From an uncultured Bradyrhizobium sp. (lineage in GTDB: Bacteria > Pseudomonadota > Alphaproteobacteria > Rhizobiales > Xanthobacteraceae), in contig NZ_CAKZHY010000143.1 in NCBI RefSeq assembly GCF_936928535.1, positions 1-43,361 on the forward strand: a DNA stretch of 43,361 nt, in the 5' to 3' direction. The notes below the pieces were generated by a model. It was not told the DNA's origin. It made no database searches and saw nothing but the letters and a program-made list of their open reading frames with translations. Every line of letters begins with the position of its first letter. The first letter of the stretch is position 1. Positions 27,648 through 36,236 of this stretch are shown piece by piece. The translations under genes and the position numbers were made by a program.

Positions 27648-28748
27648 GCTTGCTCCTGAATCCAATGAGCAGCATTGCACGACGAACGTCGTCTTTGAAA
27701 GACTTGTGCGCCATACACGAACTCTTTCCACTTGATACCGCGACCTGGAGCGAACACGCGAGCGACTTGACGCAAGCGGCCCTTGCGGCTTTCCCTTGCC
27801 ATATTTGTTTTGCGGTTTTCTCGCGGACATTTCCGAATGGAGGTGCGCAGCCACATCCTCTTACGTCTCCTCGAGGATTAACGATATAATTGCGAGTGGG
27901 ATCTCGACAGGGAGCTGCGCCGTAGCTGATCGTACCCGAAAAGTGCTCGACCATGCTCAAAAGGCTCTTGCTACTTGTCTCTATCGGCTGCCCCTGATCC
28001 TTAAGCCTAATAAGCTCCTGAACTTCGCTCTGCAGGACCCCGATATCGTGAGGATCTCGAATTGCCAATCTCTCGATTTGCTCTTTGCGCCAAAGTCCGC
28101 CTACGGGATTGAAGTCCACAGCCGTAGCACCCGCTTGCTTGGCCCAATTCACGATCGGCACCAACTTGCCGGCGTTCAGTCGGTGCACGGTTACTTTGAT
28201 GCGTATGGGAAACCTTAAACCCGTTCGAGTTTGCTCGGCGAGAAGCATGCGTAGTCCGTGCTCGATTCGTCTAAGCGAGCCCGGAACTCCGCGAGCCGTG
28301 TCGTGAACTTCATCAGACGAGCTATCTACCGAGATATCAATCTTGACCGGCCGTGTGGCTACGAGACGCTGTACGAATTTATCTCGTGTCAGGCCCGATC
28401 CGTTGGTGGTCATGAACCAGTCGACACCCTGGGCCCGGCAAAATTCGACGACTTCGAGAATTCAGGATAGATAGTCGGTTCTCCGCCAGTGAAGTCGATC
28501 GCCAGGGGATTAGCGAGTTTCTTGAGGTCAGCAATTGCCGCTTTCCAATCAGCGAGCGATATCTCGTCCGCATATTGTTCCATGCGCCAATGCGAACAGT
28601 ATTCGCATTTGTAGTTGCAGCGCTCGGTAAGTACGAATTGCACATACGCTGGGCGCACGATGTCCCATCCGATGTGACGAAATACTTTCTCGCGCGCACT
28701 GCGTTCGAGGCGCGCGATAGCGTGGGCAACCAGCCGGCTAGGCTGCAC
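27637..28748 (-). pseudogene. Radical SAM protein, frameshifted
   Basis: The first frame (GTG at 28748, AAGGAG upstream) has the 4Fe-4S motif CNYKCEYC and GGEPTIYPEF. The second frame begins at VVEFCRAQGVDWFMTTNGSG and runs on to a C-terminal cysteine-rich part (CRDP...CGCAPP, CVKSLAC) resembling a SPASM-type auxiliary cluster. The switch lies near 28450 at a short GTCGTC/GAATTTT tract and equals loss of one base; without it the protein would be about 370 residues. It starts 17 bp after the deacetylase stop. Probably modified a glycan or peptide once; now most likely inactive. Confidence 0.8.
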
Positions 28749-28765
28749 GGGGATCTCCTTCTACA

Positions 28766-29650
28766 TTAAGTGATTGGAGGTCGTGTTGATTCGGCGCGAA
28801 CGTCGGTTGATTTGCCCAATCGATCATCTTGTTGGCCAATGCTGACGAAACTAAACTCCTTGAGAAGCGCTTTGAACTTCCTTAGCGAGGAACGGAGCCC
28901 AGCATACGATTTCAAGATGCGTTGAGGGGAAAGCCGCGGAACCAATGGTTGGTCGGGGTCAAAGTTCCTGGGATGAAAATACGCCTTCACGTAGTCAGAG
29001 CGGCGCATCAGGCGTTGAACAACGGGATAGGGCAATATACGGAAATAGCCCCCTCCCGAGAAACTGATTTGGCCCAAGAGCAGACGTCCCGGAACAACAG
29101 GAAATTCTTTTATCCTGACGCTCTCATGCTCAATAATCGTGGGCACATTGGACGCGAATGTCGGCAGTCCTCCGTGAGAGTGGCGCGCAGCGAATATCGA
29201 CGAGTCCCATTCGATGCCATTCTCCGCGAGTACGGAAAACGCCCAGATACTATGACGCGTGATTGAGAAGCCCGGTGCTCGGTAGGCTCGTATTTTTTGG
29301 CCGGTGAGATCCTCAAGCGATCGTATCGAGCGAAGCAGATCTTCTCGGAATTGGGTTTGGGTCTGTTGGTTCACCAGTTGGTGCTTGTCTGAATGCGACC
29401 CAATTTCATGGCCCGCGGCGTGGATCGCCTTGATGATGAGGGGGTGATTCCGTGCAACCCACCCGAGGCAAAAGAACGTGGCCTTCACGTGCGCTTCGTC
29501 GAGACACTCTAAGATTCTTTGGGTGTTTCGCTCGATGCGGGGCTCGCAGCGGGACCATTGGCCCTCATTGGCGGTCTCTTCGTGTTGGAGGAGGTGATAC
29601 CAATCCTCAATATCAAAGGTCATTATGTGCATTGGAAACCGCGTGTGCAT
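28766..29650 (-). CDS. Polysaccharide deacetylase (DUF3473 type)
   Basis: Cytoplasmic-facing or secreted carbohydrate esterase family 4 enzyme of about 294 residues. The NodB motifs are intact: MTFDIEDWYH (metal Asp), SHSDKH (His ligands), RAPGFSI and DSSIFAARH. The C-terminal stretch (GGGYFRILPYPVVQRLM, AYFHPRNFDPDQP) is the DUF3473 form found in exopolysaccharide loci, often with XrtA-type systems. The ATG at 29650 overlaps the stop of the upstream remnant as TGATG. It is the only whole gene of this minus-strand operon. It should remove N-acetyl groups from a surface glycan. Confidence 0.87.
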   Translation of the reverse strand: MHTRFPMHIMTFDIEDWYHLLQHEETANEGQWSRCEPRIERNTQRILECLDEAHVKATFFCLGWVARNHPLIIKAIHAAGHEIGSHSDKHQLVNQQTQTQFREDLLRSIRSLEDLTGQKIRAYRAPGFSITRHSIWAFSVLAENGIEWDSSIFAARHSHGGLPTFASNVPTIIEHESVRIKEFPVVPGRLLLGQISFSGGGYFRILPYPVVQRLMRRSDYVKAYFHPRNFDPDQPLVPRLSPQRILKSYAGLRSSLRKFKALLKEFSFVSIGQQDDRLGKSTDVRAESTRPPIT

Positions 29651-29925
29651 CACAGGCCTTTTCCCTCGGCCACTCTGATGAGCCCAAACAAAATGAGCTT
29701 GAGGTCGTAAAAAAATAGCCGCCCTGCAGGCATCCGCACGACGGCGTCGAGATATTTATATTCCTCATCCTGAACGCCGTAACGTGGTGTTCCCTTGAGA
29801 GCCTGAGAAGCTCCAAACAATCCGGCCTTCAGGAGCTTTCGATGTACGTTTCCCTGAGCAATACCGCGGTTGTAGTGATGGACGGCTAGCTCCGCGAGGT
29901 ACGTCTCTGGCCGACCTCTTCCATA
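29650..29925 (-). pseudogene. C-terminal remnant of a gene upstream of the deacetylase
   Basis: An open frame without a start runs into the repeat at 29909-29940 and ends with TGA that overlaps the deacetylase ATG (TGATG). Residues include GRPETYLAELAVHHYNRG, GLFGASQALKGTPRYGVQD and GRLFFYDLKLILFGLIRVAE. The protein looks real and, from the context, may have been a glycosyltransferase or related glycan enzyme, but I do not recognise it. The loss of its start at repeat copy 3 suggests a recombination junction there. Confidence 0.5.
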
Positions 29926-29940
29926 ACGTTCGTTCTCCGG
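29909..29940 (+). repeat. Island repeat, copy 3 (TTCCATAAC type)
   Basis: GGCCGACCTCTTCCATAAC, differing from copies 1 and 2 by one base in this part; the right half has diverged. Same orientation. It separates the truncated minus-strand operon from the McrBC genes, whose first start lies 56 bp to the right. Confidence 0.65.
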
Positions 29941-29995
29941 TGCGACCTAGGTCGAAAGTAGTGGGCGTTCTTACACGCCGCTTTGAACCGGTGAG

Positions 29996-32398
29996 GTGGA
30001 CAGCCTGGTTTCGACTCTGTCACAACTTGTTGTTGTTATGGGAGCGTTAGAAAATCCAATGAATGGACAACAGGTAAACGATCGGCTTCTTACGGATCTT
30101 CAGGAAATTGTAGATCGGGGCCAGGCATCGGGTGAGATAGTCACGAATGAACAGCACGACCAATACGTCCGCACTTTCAGCGAGCGATTTGGTCCGGACG
30201 TGCTTCGCGGTCTAGACGGCGAGGCGTTGTTGCTGTCGATGCACGGTCGTCGGGACAGCGACGCGCGCTGCCTGAGCTATTGGTTAGAATTCAAGAATGA
30301 CGAAGCGTTTGTAACCAACGCATTTGGCGGCATTGGCGGAGGGGCCGCGCTAAAATTTGGTGTGTATCAGAGGCCAACGGATGGAGCCTGGATTGGAGGC
30401 AAGGGGACAAGCCCGAAGGTCATCGGTCTGGAAGAAGCGATCCAAATAGCGCGGCGCCAACGTGACGAATTGATCGCCGGATATAAGGTTTTGAGCTCTC
30501 TGGCTTCGAACGACCACTCCGATGAAGTCTACAATCTGTTGCAAGAGCAGATGGAGGCCGCCGCACCGGACCTATCCCGCGATGGATGGGCGCATAAATA
30601 TTGGTTCTTGGCGAATCCCGACAAGCTAGATGACTATCACAGTCCACGTTACCAGCGCTTTCATCTCTACAAGTTACTCCAGATGCCGCCGGACCAAGCC
30701 GGCATACTTGACGCGGGAGCACCAAGATTTCTCTGTGCCGGTCGATTCGTATCAATTGCTCGCCGCCTGGGCGTCCCGGTTAGCGTGCTGACCTCAGCAT
30801 TGAATAGAAGAACGGGAGGGTTTCATCGGTATTGGCGAATTGGCACAACCGAGGGAAGTTCGGGTGATAGCCAGTGGTCTCCAATGCGTGACGGTAATTA
30901 TGTTTCTATTGGCTGGCCAGATACGGTCCCAGATCTTTCCAATTATATTGGAGAAGAAAAGGTCACTCTCAAAGATCGTATAACGGAGTGGCTGATTCCT
31001 GCTTATACAAATTCTGGGGTAGCTTCTCGGAAAGCGGGCGAGATCGTAAAATTTGCGCGTGACGCGGCCGAAAATGATCTCATCCTCGCCTGCGAAGGTC
31101 AGACGGTTCTCGGTATAGGACAGATTGTTGGGCCCTATGAATATGAGGGTGGTCTCCGATTCCCCCATAAACGACCGGTTAAGTGGCTACTGCTTGATTC
31201 CTGGCAACTGCCTCAGTTTGAGGGGCCGCGCACCACGGTTTACGAGTTGGGTAAGAACGGCGAGAACCTGCTCGCACTTGAACGTAGACTGTTTGACGGC
31301 GGGGTTAGCTCATCTCGGGTCCCCGAGACCCGCACTCGGACGACCGGCAGTATTACCCCGCTGCCTGAGCTAGATTCGTTCGCGGCAAGGATAGACGGCA
31401 TCTTGCGCCGGAAGGGGCAAGTTTTGCTCTACGGTCCGCCGGGCACGGGAAAAACTTATCTTGCGAATCGAGTAGCAAGTGATCTCGCTGCGCGGCAATC
31501 ACTCCGTAAGCCTTACTCTCTGCTCTCGGAAGCAGAACGGGGGCAAATTTCTGGTCCACAAGGCTTGGTGAGAACGTGCACCTTCCATCCTGGCTACAGC
31601 TATGAAGATTTCATTGAAGGATATCGTCCGAACGCTGTTGCTGGTCAAATGGTCTTTGAACGACATGCGGGAATTTTCAAGCAACTGTGTGCCGAGGCTG
31701 AAAAAGCCGGCGACAAGCACTTCTTTCTCATCGTTGACGAGATAAATCGGGGGGACGTGCCTAGAATCTTTGGCGAGTTGATAACACTGCTCGAACATGA
31801 CAAGCGAGGCAAGCCCGTCACGCTTGCGAGCGGTGCAAGTTTCCGCGTTCCGTCGAACGTTTTCATTGTCGGCACTATGAATACAGCGGATCGGTCGATT
31901 TCATTACTCGACATAGCTTTGAGAAGGCGCTTTGGATTTGTTGAGCTGATGCCTGACAGCTCCCTTCTCGACAAACGAGCGGCAGGCGATCTTCCTCTTG
32001 GCGCTTGGCTTGACGCGCTCAATTCAAGGTTACGCAGACACCTGAAGCGAGATGCACGAAATCTTCAGATCGGTCACGCCTATTTGCTAGGCCACCCGAT
32101 CGAATCGGTAGCGGAGTTCGCGCGTGTGCTTCGGGAGGACATCATCCCTCTCGTCGAGGAGTATTGTTACGATGACTTTGGTACATTGAGTGAGATACTG
32201 GGCCCAGGCCTTGTCGATGTTAAAGGCGGGCGTATTCGGGACGAAATGTTCGATCCGAAAAATGAGGATAGTCTAGTTCAGGCTCTTACTTATGAGGAGA
32301 TGACGCTTACTCTGGTTCAGAAAGGCGATCAGAATACCTATGGGGAAGATGCGGTTGAATTGACTTCCGACGAAGCAGACGATGCTGAACCGTCCTGA
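29996..32398 (+). CDS. mcrB: McrB-like GTPase/AAA subunit with EVE/PUA-like region
   Basis: Translocase subunit of a modification-dependent restriction system, 800 residues. The AAA+ motor (about 460-770) has Walker A GPPGTGKT (480-487), the family signature HPGYSYEDFIEG (531-542), DEINRG (581-586) and the GTP-type motif MNTADRS (628-634). The N-terminal half is long. Residues about 300-400 (YVSIGWPD, LACEGQTVLGIGQIVGPYEY) look like an EVE/PUA-like fold that could read a modified base; residues 1-290 match nothing I know. The GTG at 29996 has GGTGAG just before it; later ATGs at 30038 and 30059 lack ribosome sites. It overlaps mcrC by 17 bp. It fills the space between repeat copies 3 and 4. 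Confidence 0.92.
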   Translation: MDSLVSTLSQLVVVMGALENPMNGQQVNDRLLTDLQEIVDRGQASGEIVTNEQHDQYVRTFSERFGPDVLRGLDGEALLLSMHGRRDSDARCLSYWLEFKNDEAFVTNAFGGIGGGAALKFGVYQRPTDGAWIGGKGTSPKVIGLEEAIQIARRQRDELIAGYKVLSSLASNDHSDEVYNLLQEQMEAAAPDLSRDGWAHKYWFLANPDKLDDYHSPRYQRFHLYKLLQMPPDQAGILDAGAPRFLCAGRFVSIARRLGVPVSVLTSALNRRTGGFHRYWRIGTTEGSSGDSQWSPMRDGNYVSIGWPDTVPDLSNYIGEEKVTLKDRITEWLIPAYTNSGVASRKAGEIVKFARDAAENDLILACEGQTVLGIGQIVGPYEYEGGLRFPHKRPVKWLLLDSWQLPQFEGPRTTVYELGKNGENLLALERRLFDGGVSSSRVPETRTRTTGSITPLPELDSFAARIDGILRRKGQVLLYGPPGTGKTYLANRVASDLAARQSLRKPYSLLSEAERGQISGPQGLVRTCTFHPGYSYEDFIEGYRPNAVAGQMVFERHAGIFKQLCAEAEKAGDKHFFLIVDEINRGDVPRIFGELITLLEHDKRGKPVTLASGASFRVPSNVFIVGTMNTADRSISLLDIALRRRFGFVELMPDSSLLDKRAAGDLPLGAWLDALNSRLRRHLKRDARNLQIGHAYLLGHPIESVAEFARVLREDIIPLVEEYCYDDFGTLSEILGPGLVDVKGGRIRDEMFDPKNEDSLVQALTYEEMTLTLVQKGDQNTYGEDAVELTSDEADDAEPS

Positions 32399-33698
32399 TC
32401 CTAGCACCAATATTGAGCCTATCGTGATGACCGAATGGGCTTCTCGTGATCCGGCCTCGTGCCCTCAACTCTTGGGCACAACATTCAGGAGCAATCCAGA
32501 CGCTCAAAGAGAAGCAAATGTGCTTCGAAGCTGCGTCGACATTCGAGAAGGATACAGAGGGCTCGAAATAACGACTACATCGTTCGTTGGGCACGTAGCT
32601 GTAGGGCCACTTCGGATCACGATCAATCCCAAGATATCAGGTACCCCCCTCGCAACGCTTCTTCAGTACGCTTATGGACTGCGCGACCTACGAGTGCTCG
32701 GATATGCAGACGCCCCCACCGCAAAGTTGGGATTCCGCGATATTCTGATTGCCCTGCTCGTAGCAGAAATTGAGGAGTTATCGCGCTCAGGCCTGGCGCG
32801 GCGGTACTTTCCCGTTTCAGAGAGGCTGACAAGCCCTAAGGGACGTATCCTGGTTGGAAGAATAGCGTCCCGCGGCGGTATCGTCGATGGAGCGTTGCCC
32901 TGCTGGCATTTTCATCGTCATTCCAATTGGAAGCTGAATCAAGTGCTTCGGTCGGGGCTCGAGCTTGCTGGAAGCATGACAGTAGACCGCGAATTATATC
33001 TGCGCGTTAGGAGGTTGATCGACACGTTCCTTGAGGTGGATGCACGACCGGGCCTGCAGCAAAGGGATCTTGATGAGGTTGAGCGCGGGCTGACGCGTCT
33101 TACCGCAACGAGTATGCCTGCCTTGCGTCTAATCCGGCTGATTCTGGAAATGCACGGCACGTCATTTGATGCAGATGCACCTCCCCATTCGATTTCCGGT
33201 TTTCTTTTCGACATGAACCGTTTCTTTCAACGACTACTGTCACGATTTCTGGGCGAAAACCTCTTCAGCGAGTCTATTCGGGATGAGTATGTCACTAAAG
33301 ACGTTTTCGCTTATGCGGCTCATGGAAATCCAAAGGCGCGGCCTCTACCGCGGCCTCGGCCTGACTTCGCTCTGTTCAAGGGAGGAAGTTTGATTGGGTT
33401 TCTCGACGCGAAGTACCGCGACATTTGGCAGAAGGGATATCCGGCTGATTGGTTCTACCAGATGTCCATGTACGCGTTGGCGTCCCCCAATCAGCAGAGC
33501 ATTGTTCTATGTGCGACGACATCTCAGGGAGCACGCGACGAGCGGATTGATATATGTCATCATTCGCTCAGGAGTATGGGGTCCGTAATCATACGCCCCG
33601 TAGAGCTGCAAACGCTTGCCCGTTTGGTATCATCCTCCGAGTCTCCGCTGGTGGGTAGGCAGCGCATCGCTTTCGCTCAGGCTCTCATTGCCTTTTAG
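32382..33698 (+). CDS. mcrC: McrC-family endonuclease subunit
   Basis: Nuclease subunit of 438 residues that docks on McrB and cuts modified DNA. The McrC middle domain carries FDMNRFFQRLLSRFL (276-290). The PD-(D/E)xK centre is intact: PRPD (Asp328), then FLDAKYRD (Asp342 and Lys344). It overlaps the McrB gene by 17 bp, so the two are co-translated. The stop is only 10 bp before repeat copy 4. With the McrB above it should restrict DNA containing methylated or otherwise modified cytosines, although the exact target depends on the unknown N-terminal reader of McrB. Confidence 0.93.
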   Translation: MLNRPDPSTNIEPIVMTEWASRDPASCPQLLGTTFRSNPDAQREANVLRSCVDIREGYRGLEITTTSFVGHVAVGPLRITINPKISGTPLATLLQYAYGLRDLRVLGYADAPTAKLGFRDILIALLVAEIEELSRSGLARRYFPVSERLTSPKGRILVGRIASRGGIVDGALPCWHFHRHSNWKLNQVLRSGLELAGSMTVDRELYLRVRRLIDTFLEVDARPGLQQRDLDEVERGLTRLTATSMPALRLIRLILEMHGTSFDADAPPHSISGFLFDMNRFFQRLLSRFLGENLFSESIRDEYVTKDVFAYAAHGNPKARPLPRPRPDFALFKGGSLIGFLDAKYRDIWQKGYPADWFYQMSMYALASPNQQSIVLCATTSQGARDERIDICHHSLRSMGSVIIRPVELQTLARLVSSSESPLVGRQRIAFAQALIAF

Positions 33699-33708
33699 CG
33701 AGGGTGGG

Positions 33709-33735
33709 TTCCATAACAACGCATACGCGAATCGG
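33709..33735 (+). repeat. Island repeat, copy 4 (TTCCATAAC type)
   Basis: 27-bp element: TTCCATAAC, five variable bases, ATACGCGAATC, two end bases. It starts 10 bp after the McrC stop. A 27-bp sister (copy 5) begins 55 bp downstream, and an inverted partial word (GTTATGGGAA, 33749-33758) lies between them. Confidence 0.75.
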
Positions 33736-33763
33736 ACTGTTGAACATCGTTATGGGAAATTGC

Positions 33764-33790
33764 TTCCATAACTTTCAATACGCGAATCCC
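33764..33790 (+). repeat. Island repeat, copy 5 (TTCCATAAC type)
   Basis: Same 27-bp plan as copy 4: TTCCATAAC, five different bases, ATACGCGAATC. Its right half overlaps the last codons of a short broken frame on the minus strand (33775-33846), as expected for an insertion junction. It marks the right edge of the AT-richer island. Confidence 0.75.
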
Positions 33791-33846
33791 ACCTCGCGCG
33801 GGCGGACGGTCAGGAAATCGTCAAGCAGCGCCTCGGGCCACAGCAA
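33775..33846 (-). pseudogene. N-terminal stub of a third CoA-operon gene
   Basis: A TTG at 33846 with AGGAGG four bases upstream opens LWPEALLDDFLTVRPREVG and then runs into repeat copy 5, where it stops after 23 codons. It starts 9 bp after the stop of the CitE-like gene. This fits a downstream gene cut by insertion of the island. The family cannot be named from so few residues. With so little sequence, chance is a real alternative. Confidence 0.4.
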
Positions 33847-33855
33847 ATATCCCTC

Positions 33856-34785
33856 CTAGGACCCCATTTTGATGATCCGGCCCGCCATTCGGACATTGGC
33901 GTAATCGATCATCTTCCCGTCGAGGGTAACCGCCCCCGATCCGCGCGCCTCGGCTTCTTCCATCGCCTCGACGATCCTCCGGGCGCGCGTTAGCTCGTCA
34001 TCGGAAGGCCGGAAGGCCTGTAGCGTCGGTTCGATTTGGCTAGGATGAATCACCTGCTTTCCGTCGAAGCCCATCGCGGCCGCCTTGAGTGCGCTGCTTG
34101 CGGTCATTTTGGCATCGCGAAACGCGCCGCACGGACCATCGATGGCACGGAGCCCGAACGCCCGCGCCGCCACCAGCACGCGCATCATGGGGTAAGCGAA
34201 CAGATCTAACGGCACACTTGGATAGCCGCTCTGAGCGGATCCCACGTGGCGATAACCGTCGGGCGAGGCTCCGATCTCCGAGGATCGCGCTCCGATCGAG
34301 GCCGCGAAATCCCCAACGCCGAGATGAAGAGCCACCACGCTTGCGTGAGAAGCAGCGAGCAGGTCAACATTGACCAATCCCAGCGCCGTCTCGATCAGCA
34401 ATTCCAGCTCCATGGGCTTCACGCGATCCGGGGCCGCAGCTCGCAATCGATCTGCTATCCCGCCGATGTCGCTCGCCCACTCCGCCTTTGGCACGATCAC
34501 TGAATCTAGTCTGGGAAGTGCCCCCAACGCGCGGATTTCGCGCTCGATGAACGGGCTATCGACCCCGTTTAGGCGCACCGCGACGAGCTTCTTGCCCCAT
34601 TCGAGAGACGACAAGGAACGGACGGCCTCGTCCAACGCCGCGTTCTTTTCGGACGGCGGGACGGCGTCCTCAAGATCCATGAAGACCGCATCAGCAGCCG
34701 AGGCGGCTGCTTTAGCGACCATCTCGGAACGATGAGCGGGAACGGCCAAATACGCCCGGGTCGGACGCTGATCGTGATTCGTCAC
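33856..34785 (-). CDS. HpcH/HpaI aldolase, CitE-like acyl-CoA lyase
   Basis: Cytoplasmic TIM-barrel lyase of 309 residues. CitE-family marks are RAYLAVPAHRSEM, AVFMDLEDAVPPSEK, the LLIETALGLVN stretch with its metal Glu, and GKQVIHPSQIEP. Relatives split malyl-, citramalyl- or other hydroxyacyl-CoA into acetyl-CoA or a similar CoA plus a keto acid. The ATG at 34785 overlaps the CoA-transferase stop by 4 bp (ATGA), so the enzymes act together: a CoA-transferase activates a dicarboxylic acid and the lyase cuts it. A mesaconate/itaconate/citramalate-type route is plausible but not proven. Confidence 0.88.
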   Translation of the reverse strand: MTNHDQRPTRAYLAVPAHRSEMVAKAAASAADAVFMDLEDAVPPSEKNAALDEAVRSLSSLEWGKKLVAVRLNGVDSPFIEREIRALGALPRLDSVIVPKAEWASDIGGIADRLRAAAPDRVKPMELELLIETALGLVNVDLLAASHASVVALHLGVGDFAASIGARSSEIGASPDGYRHVGSAQSGYPSVPLDLFAYPMMRVLVAARAFGLRAIDGPCGAFRDAKMTASSALKAAAMGFDGKQVIHPSQIEPTLQAFRPSDDELTRARRIVEAMEEAEARGSGAVTLDGKMIDYANVRMAGRIIKMGS

Positions 34786-35948
34786 GTCTTTTCCTCAAGG
34801 CCAAGTTCGGCGAGAATGGATCGGTTGTGCTGTCCGACCGCCGGTATGGGATCCATCCGAGGTGAGAGGCCGGAAATCGTGAGAGCAGGCAGGAAGCTCA
34901 TCACTGGACCGCACGGAGTGTCCACTGTTCGTACCCGACCGCGTTTCTGAAGCTGTTCGTGCTGCAGGAAGGATTCGACGGAATTCATTCTTGCGTTGGC
35001 GATCGAAGCCTCATCGAGCAACCGCAACACCTCTTCGCTTGTCTTGGAAGCAAAACTTTCCTCGATGTGTCGCTGCAGTGCGTCCCGGTTCCGCATGCGG
35101 AGCGGATTGGTACGGTAAAGCGGATGGTTTGCGAAGCCCGGATCTCCTAGGACCAGGGCACACAGAGCCTTCCATTCCCTGTCGTTCTGAATTCCGAAGA
35201 AGATCGTCTTACCGTCCCCGACCCCGAAGGGGCCATACGGCGCGATAGTCGCGTGCTTTGCCCCTGTTCTGGGAAGCGGTGTTCCTGTGCTGTGCGTGTA
35301 GTAGGCCGGATAGCTCATCCAATCAGCGATCGAATCGAACAACGACGCCTGGAAAGCGGTGCCCTTGCCGGTCTTCTCGCGCCGATACAGAGCCATCAGA
35401 ACTCCGTTGAGAATGTACATGCCGGTTGCGATGTCCACGACGGACAGGCCGACCTTTGCAGGTTCAGCTTCTGTACCGTTTACGGCGAGTACGCCGGCCT
35501 CGCACTGAACCAAAAGGTCGTAGGCCTTCTTGTCGCTGTAGGGACCACCGAACCCATAGCCTGAAACGTCACACGCGATAATGCGTGGAAACCTCCGCAG
35601 CAGCGATGCTGAGTCCAGCCCCAACCGCTCTGCAGCGCCTGGCGCGAGGTTCTGTACAAAGACATCCGCCCTCGGAAGCAAGGCGTCGAGAACCTCCTTG
35701 CCTTGCGGGCTCTTGATGTCGATCGCGAGACTTTCCTTGGACCTGTTGGTCCAGACGAACTGGCTCGACATGCCATTCATCACATGGTCGTAGTCCCGGC
35801 AGAAATCTCCCTGACCCGGTCGCTCGATCTTGATGACGCGCGCTCCCCAGTCCGCGAGATGCCGGCTGGCGAGAGGGGCCGCTATCGCCTGTTCGAGGGA
35901 GACAACGGTCACCCCCGACAGCGGCAGATCCGCGTCATTTCCATCCAT
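34782..35948 (-). CDS. CaiB/BaiF-family CoA-transferase
   Basis: Class III CoA-transferase of 388 residues. The hallmark regions are ADWGARVIKIERPGQGD near the N-terminus and the catalytic Asp in KKAYDLLVQCEAG (near residue 167), followed by GTAFQASLFDSIADWM. It moves CoA from a donor such as succinyl-CoA to an acid. First gene of the operon with the CitE-like lyase (4-bp overlap). The 5' side lies in a region with only gene remnants (36080-36527), so its promoter is in 35949-36079, where I see no clear boxes. Confidence 0.9.
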   Translation of the reverse strand: MDGNDADLPLSGVTVVSLEQAIAAPLASRHLADWGARVIKIERPGQGDFCRDYDHVMNGMSSQFVWTNRSKESLAIDIKSPQGKEVLDALLPRADVFVQNLAPGAAERLGLDSASLLRRFPRIIACDVSGYGFGGPYSDKKAYDLLVQCEAGVLAVNGTEAEPAKVGLSVVDIATGMYILNGVLMALYRREKTGKGTAFQASLFDSIADWMSYPAYYTHSTGTPLPRTGAKHATIAPYGPFGVGDGKTIFFGIQNDREWKALCALVLGDPGFANHPLYRTNPLRMRNRDALQRHIEESFASKTSEEVLRLLDEASIANARMNSVESFLQHEQLQKRGRVRTVDTPCGPVMSFLPALTISGLSPRMDPIPAVGQHNRSILAELGLEEKT

Positions 35949-36079
35949 GCTAAAGCCTCACCTTTTTTGTTCTTCGTGCCTCAGCCTATCCGATCTCGCG
36001 CGGGCAGCAAGCTGTCGACTACGATGGTGTGGTGGGTCCGCCGGGTCGTGCGGCCGCCTTCCGGAATCGATTGTCTTGG

Positions 36080-36187
36080 TCACCTCTGTTCGGTCACATT
36101 GAGTTCGCGTGCAAGCAAGGCAGAGTTCCGCTCCATCAGCGCCTGTTGTTCATCCGATAGACTCTTAGGTGCACGCGGTGCGTCGCC
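36080..36187 (-). pseudogene. Possible C-terminal gene fragment
   Basis: A frame ending GDAPRAPKSLSDEQQALM, ERNSALLARELNVTEQR and stop, with no start of its own. The helical, protein-like composition suggests the tail of a lost gene; the family is unknown. It lies back to back with the chemoreceptor fragment on the other strand, marking a rearranged spot. Confidence 0.3.
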
Positions 36188-36236
36188 AGCAGCGAGCTGA
36201 TTGCGAGGCGTCGCAGTTCGATGGCTTCTGCGCAGA

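Noticed and set aside
28420..28460. Programmed -1 frameshift in the radical SAM gene
   Set aside because: There is no X XXY YYZ slippery heptamer or downstream hairpin, and the neighbouring methyltransferase has a similar break. Plain decay is simpler.
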